A stretch of DNA of 64,000 nt, from positions 1-64,000 of the forward strand of contig NZ_JBHTCM010000009.1 of the NCBI RefSeq assembly GCF_042665545.1, in the 5' to 3' direction. Below are positions 41,077 to 48,778 of the stretch, one piece after another. Position 1 is the first letter of the stretch. Each line of letters begins with the position of its first letter. The notes below the pieces were generated by a model. It did not search any database and was not told the DNA's origin. It was given only the letters and a program-made list of their open reading frames with translations. The position numbers and the translations under genes were made by a program. Source of the DNA: Rhodocista pekingensis (GTDB lineage: Bacteria > Pseudomonadota > Alphaproteobacteria > Azospirillales > Azospirillaceae).

Positions 41077-43284
41077 TCAGCCCTGGGTCAGGCTCCATTC
41101 CGCGAAGGCCCAGAACAGGGCCATCTGGTTCATCCGGTCGGACAGGCCGGCCGCACTCTGGTGGCCGGCGGCCATGTCGATGCGGAACAGCACCGGCGCC
41201 GTGCCCGTCGTCTTCTCCCGCAGCGCCGCCACCCATTTCGCCGCCTCCCAGTAGGAGACGCGGTCGTCGCGGATGCCGGCCGTCGCCAGCACCGGCGGAT
41301 AGGGCTGCGCCCGCACATTCTCATAAGGGGAGATGGAGGCGATGTAGTCGTAGGCTTCCGGGTCCGCCAGCGGGTCGCCCCAGTCGGGCCGGAAGGCCGG
41401 GACCAGCGGGTGGTCGGCATCGCTCATGGTGTTCAGCATGTCCACGAACGGCACCTGGGCGATCGCCCCGCCCCAGAGGTCGGGCCGCAGGTTCAGCACC
41501 CCGCCCATCAGCAGCCCGCCGGCCGACAGGCCGTAGGCGACGATCCGCTTGCGGGCCGTGTAGCCCTGCGCGATCAGGGTCTCCGCCACGGCGATGAAGT
41601 CGGTGAAGCTGTTGCGCTTTTTGAACCGCCGCCCGTCCAGTAACCAGCCCTGACCGCGTTCGGAGCCGCCGCGGACATGGGCGATGGCGTAGATCCAGCC
41701 CTGCTCCACCAGCGCCAGGGCGGGCACGGAGAACTCCGCTTCCGAGGAGATGCCGTAGGCGCCGTAGCCGTAGAGCAGCAGCGGGCTGCGCCCGTCCAGC
41801 CGCGTGCCCTTGCGCATCAGGACCGTCACCGGCACCAGCGCGCCATCCGCGGCCGGGGCGTCCAGCCGCCGGACCTCGTAGGCGTCGGGGGAGAAGCCGG
41901 CGCCCGCCGTGCCCGCCTGGACGATGCGACGCGTCCGCGCCGCCATGTCGTAGTCGATCGTCTGCGGCGGGGTGTGGGGCGACTGGTAGACCAGCCGCAG
42001 CGCCGCGCCGTCATGCTCCTGCACCGGCGGGAGCGTCAGGGCATAGGCGGCTTCCGGGAAGGTCACCGTGTCCTCAAGAGCGTCACCGTGCGGGGGGGCG
42101 CCGCGCGGGGTGACGATCAGGGTGGGGCGCGCGTCCACCCGCTCCAGCCGCACGAAATGGTCGCGGAAGGGGCGTATCTCCATGATGTGCCGGCCGGGTC
42201 GGTGCGGCAGCCATTCGCGCCAGTGCGCGCGGCCCGGCCGCGCGGGGTCGGCGCGCATCAGCTTGCCGTCCACCGCCCCGTCGGCATCGGTCAGGATGAC
42301 CAGCGCGCCGTCCCAGTCCTCCACCTGGTAGTGCAGGCCGGGCTGGCGCGGCTCCACCAGCAGGGGGGCGGCGGTGGGGGTCGCGGCGGGGATCAGGCGG
42401 ATCTCGTCCAGGTCCGGCCCCAGCGTGTGGATGACGACGTAGTTGTCGGATGCCGTCCGGCGCACCGCCATGAAGAGTGCCGGGTCCGTCTCCTCATAGA
42501 CCAGCACGTCCTCCCCGCCGCGGGAGGGGCGGCGGTAGAGCCGCATCGGCCGGCTGAACGGGTCGCGCCAGATCCAGAACACGTACTGCGAGCACGGGGA
42601 GAAGACGACGCCCATGTAGCCGTAGGCGTCGGCCTCAGGCGTCGTCGTCACCCGGCCCGTCGTCAGGTCGCGGACGCAGATACGGTGGCGGTCGCCGCCC
42701 TCCACATCCTCGGCCCAGAGGAAGAATCCGTGGTCGGGGCTGTGGGTCGCCTCGGCCAGCCGGAAATAGGCATGCCCGCGCGCCCGCGCCTGGGCATCCA
42801 GCAGCACCTGCTCGGCACCGCCGCCGCGGGGACGGCGGGCATGGACCGGATGGTCCTCCCCCGGCCGTACATACTCGTAGTACTCCCACGGCCCGTCCGC
42901 GACGGGCTGCGGCGGCGCGTCCGTTCCGGCCAGCGCCAGCATCCGCCGGGCGAAGACGGCCTGCCGCTCCCGCGTCGGGGCCAGCATCGCCTCGGCATAG
43001 GCGTTCTCCGCGTCCAGATGGGCGCGGATCTCCGGGTCCATCAGGCCGGTGTCGCGGGAGACCCGCGCCCAGTCCGGATCGCGCAGCCAGGCATAGTCGT
43101 CGATGCGGACGCGGCCGAGCTGGACGATGCGCTTCGGCCGCTTCGGCGGACGCGGCGGGACCGGGCCGCCGCCGGACGAACCGGAAGACGAACCTGCGTC
43201 CCGACCGGCCGCGCAGCCGGCCAGCGGCAGCAGTCCCGCTGCCAGGGAGGTCGTCAGGAACTGCCGCCGCCGCATCGCCTGCAT
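41077..43284 (-). CDS. Oligopeptidase B-like S9 peptidase, exported lipoprotein
   Basis: This 735-residue serine peptidase of the S9A group cleaves short peptides, typically after basic residues. The oligopeptidase B start is recognised in IDDYAWLRDPDWARVSR near residue 62. The catalytic Ser is in GLSAGGLLMGG near 575, Asp in IRDDRVSYWEAAKW near 660, and His in MAAGHQSAAG near 700. The propeller domain occupies about 100-480. Unlike cytosolic OpdB, it has an N-terminal Tat-like RRRQFL followed by a lipobox LAGC (about residue 24), implying export and anchoring. It lies 37 bases after a TonB receptor gene and before an amidase. ATG at 43284 or 43275 are both possible. Confidence 0.92.
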   Translation of the reverse strand: MQAMRRRQFLTTSLAAGLLPLAGCAAGRDAGSSSGSSGGGPVPPRPPKRPKRIVQLGRVRIDDYAWLRDPDWARVSRDTGLMDPEIRAHLDAENAYAEAMLAPTRERQAVFARRMLALAGTDAPPQPVADGPWEYYEYVRPGEDHPVHARRPRGGGAEQVLLDAQARARGHAYFRLAEATHSPDHGFFLWAEDVEGGDRHRICVRDLTTGRVTTTPEADAYGYMGVVFSPCSQYVFWIWRDPFSRPMRLYRRPSRGGEDVLVYEETDPALFMAVRRTASDNYVVIHTLGPDLDEIRLIPAATPTAAPLLVEPRQPGLHYQVEDWDGALVILTDADGAVDGKLMRADPARPGRAHWREWLPHRPGRHIMEIRPFRDHFVRLERVDARPTLIVTPRGAPPHGDALEDTVTFPEAAYALTLPPVQEHDGAALRLVYQSPHTPPQTIDYDMAARTRRIVQAGTAGAGFSPDAYEVRRLDAPAADGALVPVTVLMRKGTRLDGRSPLLLYGYGAYGISSEAEFSVPALALVEQGWIYAIAHVRGGSERGQGWLLDGRRFKKRNSFTDFIAVAETLIAQGYTARKRIVAYGLSAGGLLMGGVLNLRPDLWGGAIAQVPFVDMLNTMSDADHPLVPAFRPDWGDPLADPEAYDYIASISPYENVRAQPYPPVLATAGIRDDRVSYWEAAKWVAALREKTTGTAPVLFRIDMAAGHQSAAGLSDRMNQMALFWAFAEWSLTQG

Positions 43285-43321
43285 CCTTCTTCCACCCGCC
43301 GGCCGGCCCGGCCCCCCGCGC

Positions 43322-45547
43322 CTACATCGCCCAGGCGAGGGTGAGGCCGAAGGTGCGCGGGCGCAGGATGCCCTGGCTCAGCCCGTTCGCCTCCGGCACC
43401 GTGCGGGTGACGCCGCGCTCGTCGGTGATGTTGGTGACGAACAGCGTCGCCCGCGTGCCGCCCAGGTCCACGCCCAGGCGGGCGTCGAAGATGTTGTAGT
43501 CGCCCTGTTCGTTCGGCGTCACGCCCGGCACGGCGGAGTTCAGGTCGCTCAGCCCCTCTGACAGGTAGCGGTGCGACAGGGTGAGGGTGGGCGCGTAGGC
43601 TGCGTCGAAGCGGTAGACGGCCGTGTTGGAGATGGACCAGTCGGCCGAACCGGGCAGGCGGGCGCCCTTCGGCGCCGTCCCGTACCAGAGGATGAACAGG
43701 TCCTCCTCCAGCCGGGCCTCCTGGTAGGTGATGCTGGTCTGGAGATCGAGATTGTCCGTCGCGTGCCAGGAGCCGGAGAACTCGATGCCCTTGATCTCCG
43801 CCGCCCCGCCGTTGGTGGCGTAGTTGAAGCTGTCCGGCGTCTGCAGGCGGAGCTGGATGTCCGTCCAGTCCACATAGAACAGGGTCGCGTCCAGCAGCAG
43901 GTCGCCGTCCAGGTGGGTGCTGCGCAGGCCGATCTCGTAGTTCTTCAGGCTGTCGCTGCGGGAGCCGCCGGGCACCGGATAGGCGCTCAGCCCCTGGGTG
44001 TTCGGGGTGCCGAAGCGGAAGCCCTCCGAATAGAGCGCATAGACCATCAGGTCGGGGGTCGGGGTGTAGCTCAGCGAGACCTTGGGCGAGAAGCCGTCCT
44101 CCTTCGTCTCCGTCACGCTGGCGCTGCCGCCGCCCGGAAAGACCGAGAACCCGGCGGAGGTGGCGGTCTCCGACACCTCCGTCTTGAACAGGCGCCCGCC
44201 GGCGGTCAGCTTCAGCTCGGGCGTGAAGGCGTAGCTGGCTTCGCCGAACAGCGCGTACTCCTTGCCGTCCAGGTCGGTATAGAAGGCGTTGAAGATCTCG
44301 CCGTCGGGGGCGATGACGGCGCCGGCGCCCGGACCGTACAGCGGGGAGGCGTCGAATGCCGCCGCGGCCCCACGGGCGCCCAGCGCCTCATAGAGGTCCT
44401 TCTGCGTCTCGAAGTACATGCCGCCGACCAGCCAGGTGAACGGCCCGTCATCGTTGGAGGCGAGGCGCAGCTCCGCGCTCTTGCCGGTGCTGTCGCCGCC
44501 GCTCTTGATGTAGAGCGGATTGGTCAGGTTCAGGCCCAGGTCGGCGTTGTAGGCGCCGCGGTAGGGCGTGTAGTCGAAGACGAAGCCCTGTTCCTTCTTC
44601 TGGTAGGCGCCCAGCGCGGTCAAGGTGGCGAAGCCCAGGTCGCGGTCGATGCGCAGGCTGTGGACCTGGACCTCGGTGTCGTGCGGCTCGGCCAGCGCGG
44701 TGGAGCGGGTGAGGTCGCCCAGCGCCGGGTTGCGGTAGGGCGCGTCGTCCGCCTCCGTCTTCTGGTAGAGGCTGAGCCAGGACACCTCCGTCAGCTCGTC
44801 CGGGGTCCAGACGACGGAGGCGCGGCCGCCGCCGACGTCGATGTCGCTCGATCCCTTCTCGCCGATGCCGACATTGTCCAGGAAGCCCGCCTCGCGGCGG
44901 AAGCTGCCGACCGCGCGGACCGCCAGCTTGTCCGCCACCACGGGCAGGTTCAGCATCGCCTTGCCGGCCCAGGAGGGATCGGCGTTGCGGGTCCGGGACA
45001 GGGTCGCCTCCAGCGCCGCATCCATCCCGGACGCGTCGGCCTTGTTGGCGACGTAGTTGACGGCGCCGCCCATCGCGGCCGACCCGAACAGCGAGCCCTG
45101 GGGACCGCGCAGCACCTCCACCCGGTCCACGTCGAAGGTGTCGATGTCCGGAATGACGATGGTCCAGCCCGGCTCGGTCAGCGGCACCTCGTTGATGTAA
45201 TAGCCGGTCGTGCCCTGGCCCTGCACGTTGCCGGCGCTGGTCGCGATGCCGCGGATGACGACGTGGGAGGTGCCGGGCTGGAAGTCGTTGAAGACGACGC
45301 CGGGGGTGCGCTGGATGTAGTCGGAGAAGCTCTGCGCGCCCAGCGCTTCGAGCTGTTCGCCGCTGACGGCGGAGACGGAGCCGGCGATGTCGCGGGCGCT
45401 CTCCAGCCGCTTGGTCGCGGTGACGATGATCTCCTCGATCAGCACGCCCCTGTCGCCGCCGCTGTCCTGGGCGGCCGCGACGGCGGGGAGAAGGAGGCAG
45501 GCGGCACCGGCAAGGCAGGCCGCGCGGAGGGACGTCTGGTTCGCCAT
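43322..45547 (-). CDS. TonB-dependent receptor
   Basis: This 741-residue outer-membrane transporter has a signal peptide (about residues 1-26, ending AVAAAQ), a TonB box-like region VLIEEIIVTATKRLESARDI, the plug (GAQSFSDYIQRTPGVVFNDF, VDRVEVLRGPQGSLFGSAAM, GGAVNYVANKA) and a barrel ending FGLTLAWAM. It lacks an STN domain, so it is a plain transporter rather than a signal transducer. The start ATG at 45547 fits the signal peptide; the frame before is unrelated. It heads an operon with an exported oligopeptidase and an amidase, so its substrate may be a peptide or peptide-linked compound (inference). Confidence 0.93.
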   Translation of the reverse strand: MANQTSLRAACLAGAACLLLPAVAAAQDSGGDRGVLIEEIIVTATKRLESARDIAGSVSAVSGEQLEALGAQSFSDYIQRTPGVVFNDFQPGTSHVVIRGIATSAGNVQGQGTTGYYINEVPLTEPGWTIVIPDIDTFDVDRVEVLRGPQGSLFGSAAMGGAVNYVANKADASGMDAALEATLSRTRNADPSWAGKAMLNLPVVADKLAVRAVGSFRREAGFLDNVGIGEKGSSDIDVGGGRASVVWTPDELTEVSWLSLYQKTEADDAPYRNPALGDLTRSTALAEPHDTEVQVHSLRIDRDLGFATLTALGAYQKKEQGFVFDYTPYRGAYNADLGLNLTNPLYIKSGGDSTGKSAELRLASNDDGPFTWLVGGMYFETQKDLYEALGARGAAAAFDASPLYGPGAGAVIAPDGEIFNAFYTDLDGKEYALFGEASYAFTPELKLTAGGRLFKTEVSETATSAGFSVFPGGGSASVTETKEDGFSPKVSLSYTPTPDLMVYALYSEGFRFGTPNTQGLSAYPVPGGSRSDSLKNYEIGLRSTHLDGDLLLDATLFYVDWTDIQLRLQTPDSFNYATNGGAAEIKGIEFSGSWHATDNLDLQTSITYQEARLEEDLFILWYGTAPKGARLPGSADWSISNTAVYRFDAAYAPTLTLSHRYLSEGLSDLNSAVPGVTPNEQGDYNIFDARLGVDLGGTRATLFVTNITDERGVTRTVPEANGLSQGILRPRTFGLTLAWAM

Positions 45548-45792
45548 CGTTGAAGACCCCTGTTCAAGCGTGTTCGCGGGCCGTGTGCGGCCTCTTTCCG
45601 GGTTCAAGCGTAGGCAGATCGCGGGCGGCCCGGCGCGCCCGTAGGGGCCATTTGCTGTTGCGATCGGGCCATCGGCGCGCTTTGGGACGGCGGGAGTCGC
45701 TGCGCTGCGGCGGACCGCGGCCGGATCGGGGCGACGCCATCCCCACGCCGCGGAAGCCCCCTTCCGCGGACCTTCCGGACCCCGCCGTCCCG

Positions 45793-46395
45793 TCAGCGGC
45801 GGGGATTGTTGCGCCGCATGGCGGCGGCCAGTTCACCGTCCGCTGGCAGCGCCGCCAGGATGTCCTCCAGGATCTCCGGCCGCTCGTCCTGGCCCAGCTT
45901 GAAGCGGGCGTCCAGCGACCGGACCTCGGCATGGAAGGCGACGATGGCGCGCGACAGTCCCTCGTAGCGGCGGCCCATGTCCGCCGGCACCCAGCCATTG
46001 CCCCGCGGCCGTTCCATCTGCTCCGCCAGCCGGATCAGCGCCGCGTCGGTCTGGTCGGGGCACAGCACGATGTCCGCCTCGATCTGCACGACCGCGTAGT
46101 TCCAGGTCGGCCCCCAGGTCCGGTCGCGCACCCAGGCGGGGGAGATGTAGCCCTCCGGCCCCTGGAACAGGATCAGGGCGCGCGGGCATTCCGCCAGCAC
46201 CGCCGCCAGCCGGCCGCGCTTCGCCATGTGCCCGACCAGCCGGACGACGTTGCCGTCCGCGTCCAGGTCGGCCAGCAGCGGCAGCGGCGCCGCGGCGAAG
46301 CCGGCGGGGCCGTGCGCCACCACCCAGGCCAGCGGGTGCGCCTCGATCAGCGCGGCGATCTCGGCCGGATCGGCGGGCTGGAACGGGGGGGCCAT
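45793..46395 (-). CDS. PaiB-type FMN-binding protein
   Basis: This 200-residue protein belongs to the PaiB/FMN-binding negative transcriptional regulator family, which has a split-barrel flavin-binding fold. Family signatures are the N-terminal AALIEAHPLAWVVAHG, LVGHMAKRGRLAA near residue 65, ALILFQGPEGYISPAWV near 82 and TWNYAVVQIEADI near 105. The C-terminal helix (AIVAFHAEVRSLDARFKLGQ) is the usual dimer segment. In Bacillus, PaiB represses sporulation and degradative enzyme genes; in proteobacteria its role is less clear. It starts two bases after the esterase stop, so the pair forms an operon, divergent from an AraC-family regulator. Confidence 0.9.
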   Translation of the reverse strand: MAPPFQPADPAEIAALIEAHPLAWVVAHGPAGFAAAPLPLLADLDADGNVVRLVGHMAKRGRLAAVLAECPRALILFQGPEGYISPAWVRDRTWGPTWNYAVVQIEADIVLCPDQTDAALIRLAEQMERPRGNGWVPADMGRRYEGLSRAIVAFHAEVRSLDARFKLGQDERPEILEDILAALPADGELAAAMRRNNPRR

Positions 46396-46397
46396 GC

Positions 46398-47357
46398 TCA
46401 GCTCCTTTCCAGGGTGCGGGACAGCCAGTCGGACGCCTCCGCCAGGGCCCGGTCCGCCAGGGGGGAGATCGACACCGCTTCCAGGAAGCTGTGGCTGGCG
46501 CCGTCGTAGACCCGCTTCTCCACCTCCACCCCGGCGGCGCGCAGGGCGGCGGCCATGGCCAGGTTGCCGTCCAGCAGGATGTCGCAGCGGGCGATGGTCA
46601 TGAAGGCGGGCGGCAGGCCGCGCAGGTCCGCCCGCAGCGGCACGGCCAGCGGCTCGGCATAGTCCTCCGGCCCGCGCAGGTAGGCCGCCCAGAAGACCTC
46701 CATCTCCGCGCTGTTCAGCAGGTAGCCGTCGCCGCCATAGCGCAGGTGCGACGGCGTGACGGCGTGGTCGAAGGCGCCGTAGTTCAGCAGCATGGCCGTC
46801 AGCACCGGCAGGCCGCGTTCGCGCAGCAGCAGGTTGGCCGCGACCGACATGTTGGCGCCGACACTGTCGCCGCCGATGGCGACCCGCGCCGGATCGAACC
46901 CCGCCGCGGCCCCGTCGGCCCGGACCCACCCGGCGACGGAGACGATCTCCTCCAGTGCGCGGGGGAACTTCGCCTCCGGCGACAGGCTGTAGTCGATGCC
47001 GACCACGGCGACGCCGGCGCGGGCCGCGTATTCGCGCATCAGCCGGTCGTGCGTGTCCAGGCTGAACAGCATCCAGCCGCCGCCATGCACATAGAGCAGC
47101 ACCGGCAGGTCGCCGCCGGTCCGCGGCCGATGGATGCGGACCCGCACCGCAAGGTCGCCTACCCGGCGCTCCTCCGTGGACGCCATCGCGGGACCGCCGG
47201 CCGTCCAGGGGGCGCGCACCAGTTCCGCTACCCGCCGGCTGTCCGCGACGCTGTGGTCCGGCCCCCTGGGGTGCGCGGCGTAGCCCTCGGTGATGGCGCG
47301 GTGGAAGCGGCGGATCTCGGGGTCCAGATCCCCGGCCGGGATCGCGTCGGCTGTCAC
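46398..47357 (-). CDS. Alpha/beta hydrolase, hormone-sensitive lipase-like esterase
   Basis: This 319-residue carboxylesterase has the HSL family oxyanion motif YVHGGGWMLFSLD near residue 85 and the nucleophile elbow IGGDSVGANMS near 158. The Asp appears in ARCDILLDGN near 260 and His in DGASHSFLEAV near 290, completing the triad. Substrate preference cannot be inferred. I chose the GTG at 47357 because no ATG precedes the conserved region closely; a GTG at 47381 is an alternative. It is followed by paiB with a two-base gap and lies divergent from the AraC-type regulator. Confidence 0.88.
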   Translation of the reverse strand: MTADAIPAGDLDPEIRRFHRAITEGYAAHPRGPDHSVADSRRVAELVRAPWTAGGPAMASTEERRVGDLAVRVRIHRPRTGGDLPVLLYVHGGGWMLFSLDTHDRLMREYAARAGVAVVGIDYSLSPEAKFPRALEEIVSVAGWVRADGAAAGFDPARVAIGGDSVGANMSVAANLLLRERGLPVLTAMLLNYGAFDHAVTPSHLRYGGDGYLLNSAEMEVFWAAYLRGPEDYAEPLAVPLRADLRGLPPAFMTIARCDILLDGNLAMAAALRAAGVEVEKRVYDGASHSFLEAVSISPLADRALAEASDWLSRTLERS

Positions 47358-47536
47358 GGGCGGCGCTCGTGCTGGTTTCACGGACAGGGATGCTAACGGC
47401 CCGCGGGGATGGCAGGCTTTCCCGGACGGGCCATTCACCGGCGGGATCGGGCCGTTCCGTCCGCCGGACCTTGACCCGCTGCCGCCGGCCGGGATGAAGT
47501 CACCCCGTTCGGGCCAACGGACGCCTGGGGCGGGGA

Positions 47537-48295
47537 ATGAAGCGCAGCGCCGACTATCTGGTGACGCAACGGCCGGTGATCGCGTTGCAGGACGAATACC
47601 CGCCCGGCTTCGTCGATCCCCTGCATTCCCACCGGCATACGCAGCTCCTCTACGCCTCGGCCGGGGTGATGTCGGTGGTGACGGACACGACCTCCTTCGT
47701 GCTGCCGCCGCAGCGGGCATTGTGGCTGCCCGCCGGCACCCCGCACGAAGTGTCCTGCCGCGGGCCGGTGGCGCTGCGCACCCTCTACATCGACCCGCAC
47801 GCGGATGCCGGGTCCGGGCCGTGCCGGGTGCTGGAGGTGTCGGACTTCCTGCGCGCCCTGATCCTGGAGGTGGTGAGCTTTCCCCCCGACTACGACACGG
47901 AGGGCCGGGAGGGCCGCATCGTCGCCCTGCTGCTGGAGGAGATCGGGCGCATGCCGAGCGCGCCCTACCAGGTGCGGATGCCCGCGGACGAGCGGCTGGT
48001 CCGCGTCTGTCGCGCCATCCTGGCCGATCCCGCCGACCAGCGGGACCTGGACGACTGGGCGCGGGTGGCGGGGATGAGCCGCCGCACCTTCACGCGCCAG
48101 TTCAAGCGGGAGACCGGCATGGGCGTCGCCGTCTGGCGCCAGCAGGCCCGCCTGATGCAGGCGCTGTCGCTGCTCTCCGCCGGCCGGCCGGTGACCACCG
48201 TCGCCTTCGACGTGGGCTATGACAGCCCCAGCGCCTTCACCGCCCTGTTCCACCGCACCTTCGGCGTCCCGCCCAGCCAGTACCAGGTGCGCTGA
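47537..48295 (+). CDS. AraC-family transcriptional regulator
   Basis: This 252-residue regulator has an N-terminal cupin-like sensor (HSHRHTQLLYASAGVMSVV near residue 30, PPQRALWLPAGTPHEV near 56) and a C-terminal pair of helix-turn-helix motifs. The first is DLDDWARVAGMSRRTFTRQF near 175 and the second PVTTVAFDVGYDSPSAFTAL near 220, ending FGVPPSQYQVR. The metal-binding-looking His residues (HSHRH) in the cupin may bind a ligand. It is divergent from the esterase-paiB operon by about 180 bases and likely controls that operon or itself; the inducer is not known. The ATG at 47537 follows GGGGCGGGGA. Confidence 0.93.
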   Translation: MKRSADYLVTQRPVIALQDEYPPGFVDPLHSHRHTQLLYASAGVMSVVTDTTSFVLPPQRALWLPAGTPHEVSCRGPVALRTLYIDPHADAGSGPCRVLEVSDFLRALILEVVSFPPDYDTEGREGRIVALLLEEIGRMPSAPYQVRMPADERLVRVCRAILADPADQRDLDDWARVAGMSRRTFTRQFKRETGMGVAVWRQQARLMQALSLLSAGRPVTTVAFDVGYDSPSAFTALFHRTFGVPPSQYQVR

Positions 48296-48411
48296 CGGCG
48301 CTGCCCTTCTGCTGCCCGCTCCTTCGGTTTCTGCCCCTGGCCCCCTGCCACGGCCGCGCCGGTCCGTCTATTCTGCCCTTCGGGCCAGGGGGCCGGGGAC
48401 GGACGGGGACC

Positions 48412-48669
48412 ATGCTCGGGACAGTGCTGCTCATCGTGGATGTGCTGGCGATCGGTACGGCGCTGCTGTCGGCGGTGCTCTGGTTCCAGGCCAGCGGACG
48501 CACCCTCCGCCGCGTTTCCTTCCATGAGGAGCTGGACGCCCGCGACCTCAACCGGATCGTCACCGCCTTCAACCGCAGCACCCTGCTGAACCGGCGCGCG
48601 GCCCTGGCCACCGCGGCGGCGGCCGGGCTGACGGCCCTGAAATGGCTGGTCGCCCTGCTGGCGGGCTGA
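48412..48669 (+). CDS. Small membrane protein of unknown function (85 aa)
   Basis: I do not recognise this gene. The product has an N-terminal hydrophobic helix (about residues 3-24, TVLLIVDVLAIGTALLSAVL) and a second hydrophobic segment near the C-terminus (about 63-84, LATAAAAGLTALKWLVALL), joined by a polar stretch including FHEELDARDLNRIVTAFNRS. A topology with both ends on the same side is likely. The ATG is preceded by a purine-rich GGGGACGGACGGGGACC that could be a ribosome-binding site. It lies between an AraC regulator and a chemoreceptor on the same strand. Codon use is normal for the window. Confidence 0.65.
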   Translation: MLGTVLLIVDVLAIGTALLSAVLWFQASGRTLRRVSFHEELDARDLNRIVTAFNRSTLLNRRAALATAAAAGLTALKWLVALLAG

Positions 48670-48778
48670 TCGACGCCGGGCGCCACCGGGCACAGTGTCG
48701 CGGGAAAAGCTGCCTGCACACGGATGTAGTACTTTTGTGCTAAATCCTCCGTAATAGTCCTATGCAGCGGAGGATCGG

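Noticed and set aside
41077..45547. Possible lasso-peptide locus (TonB receptor plus S9 peptidase)
   Set aside because: The peptidase aligns with oligopeptidase B features rather than the lasso isopeptidase type, and no precursor, B- or C-type maturation gene is present.
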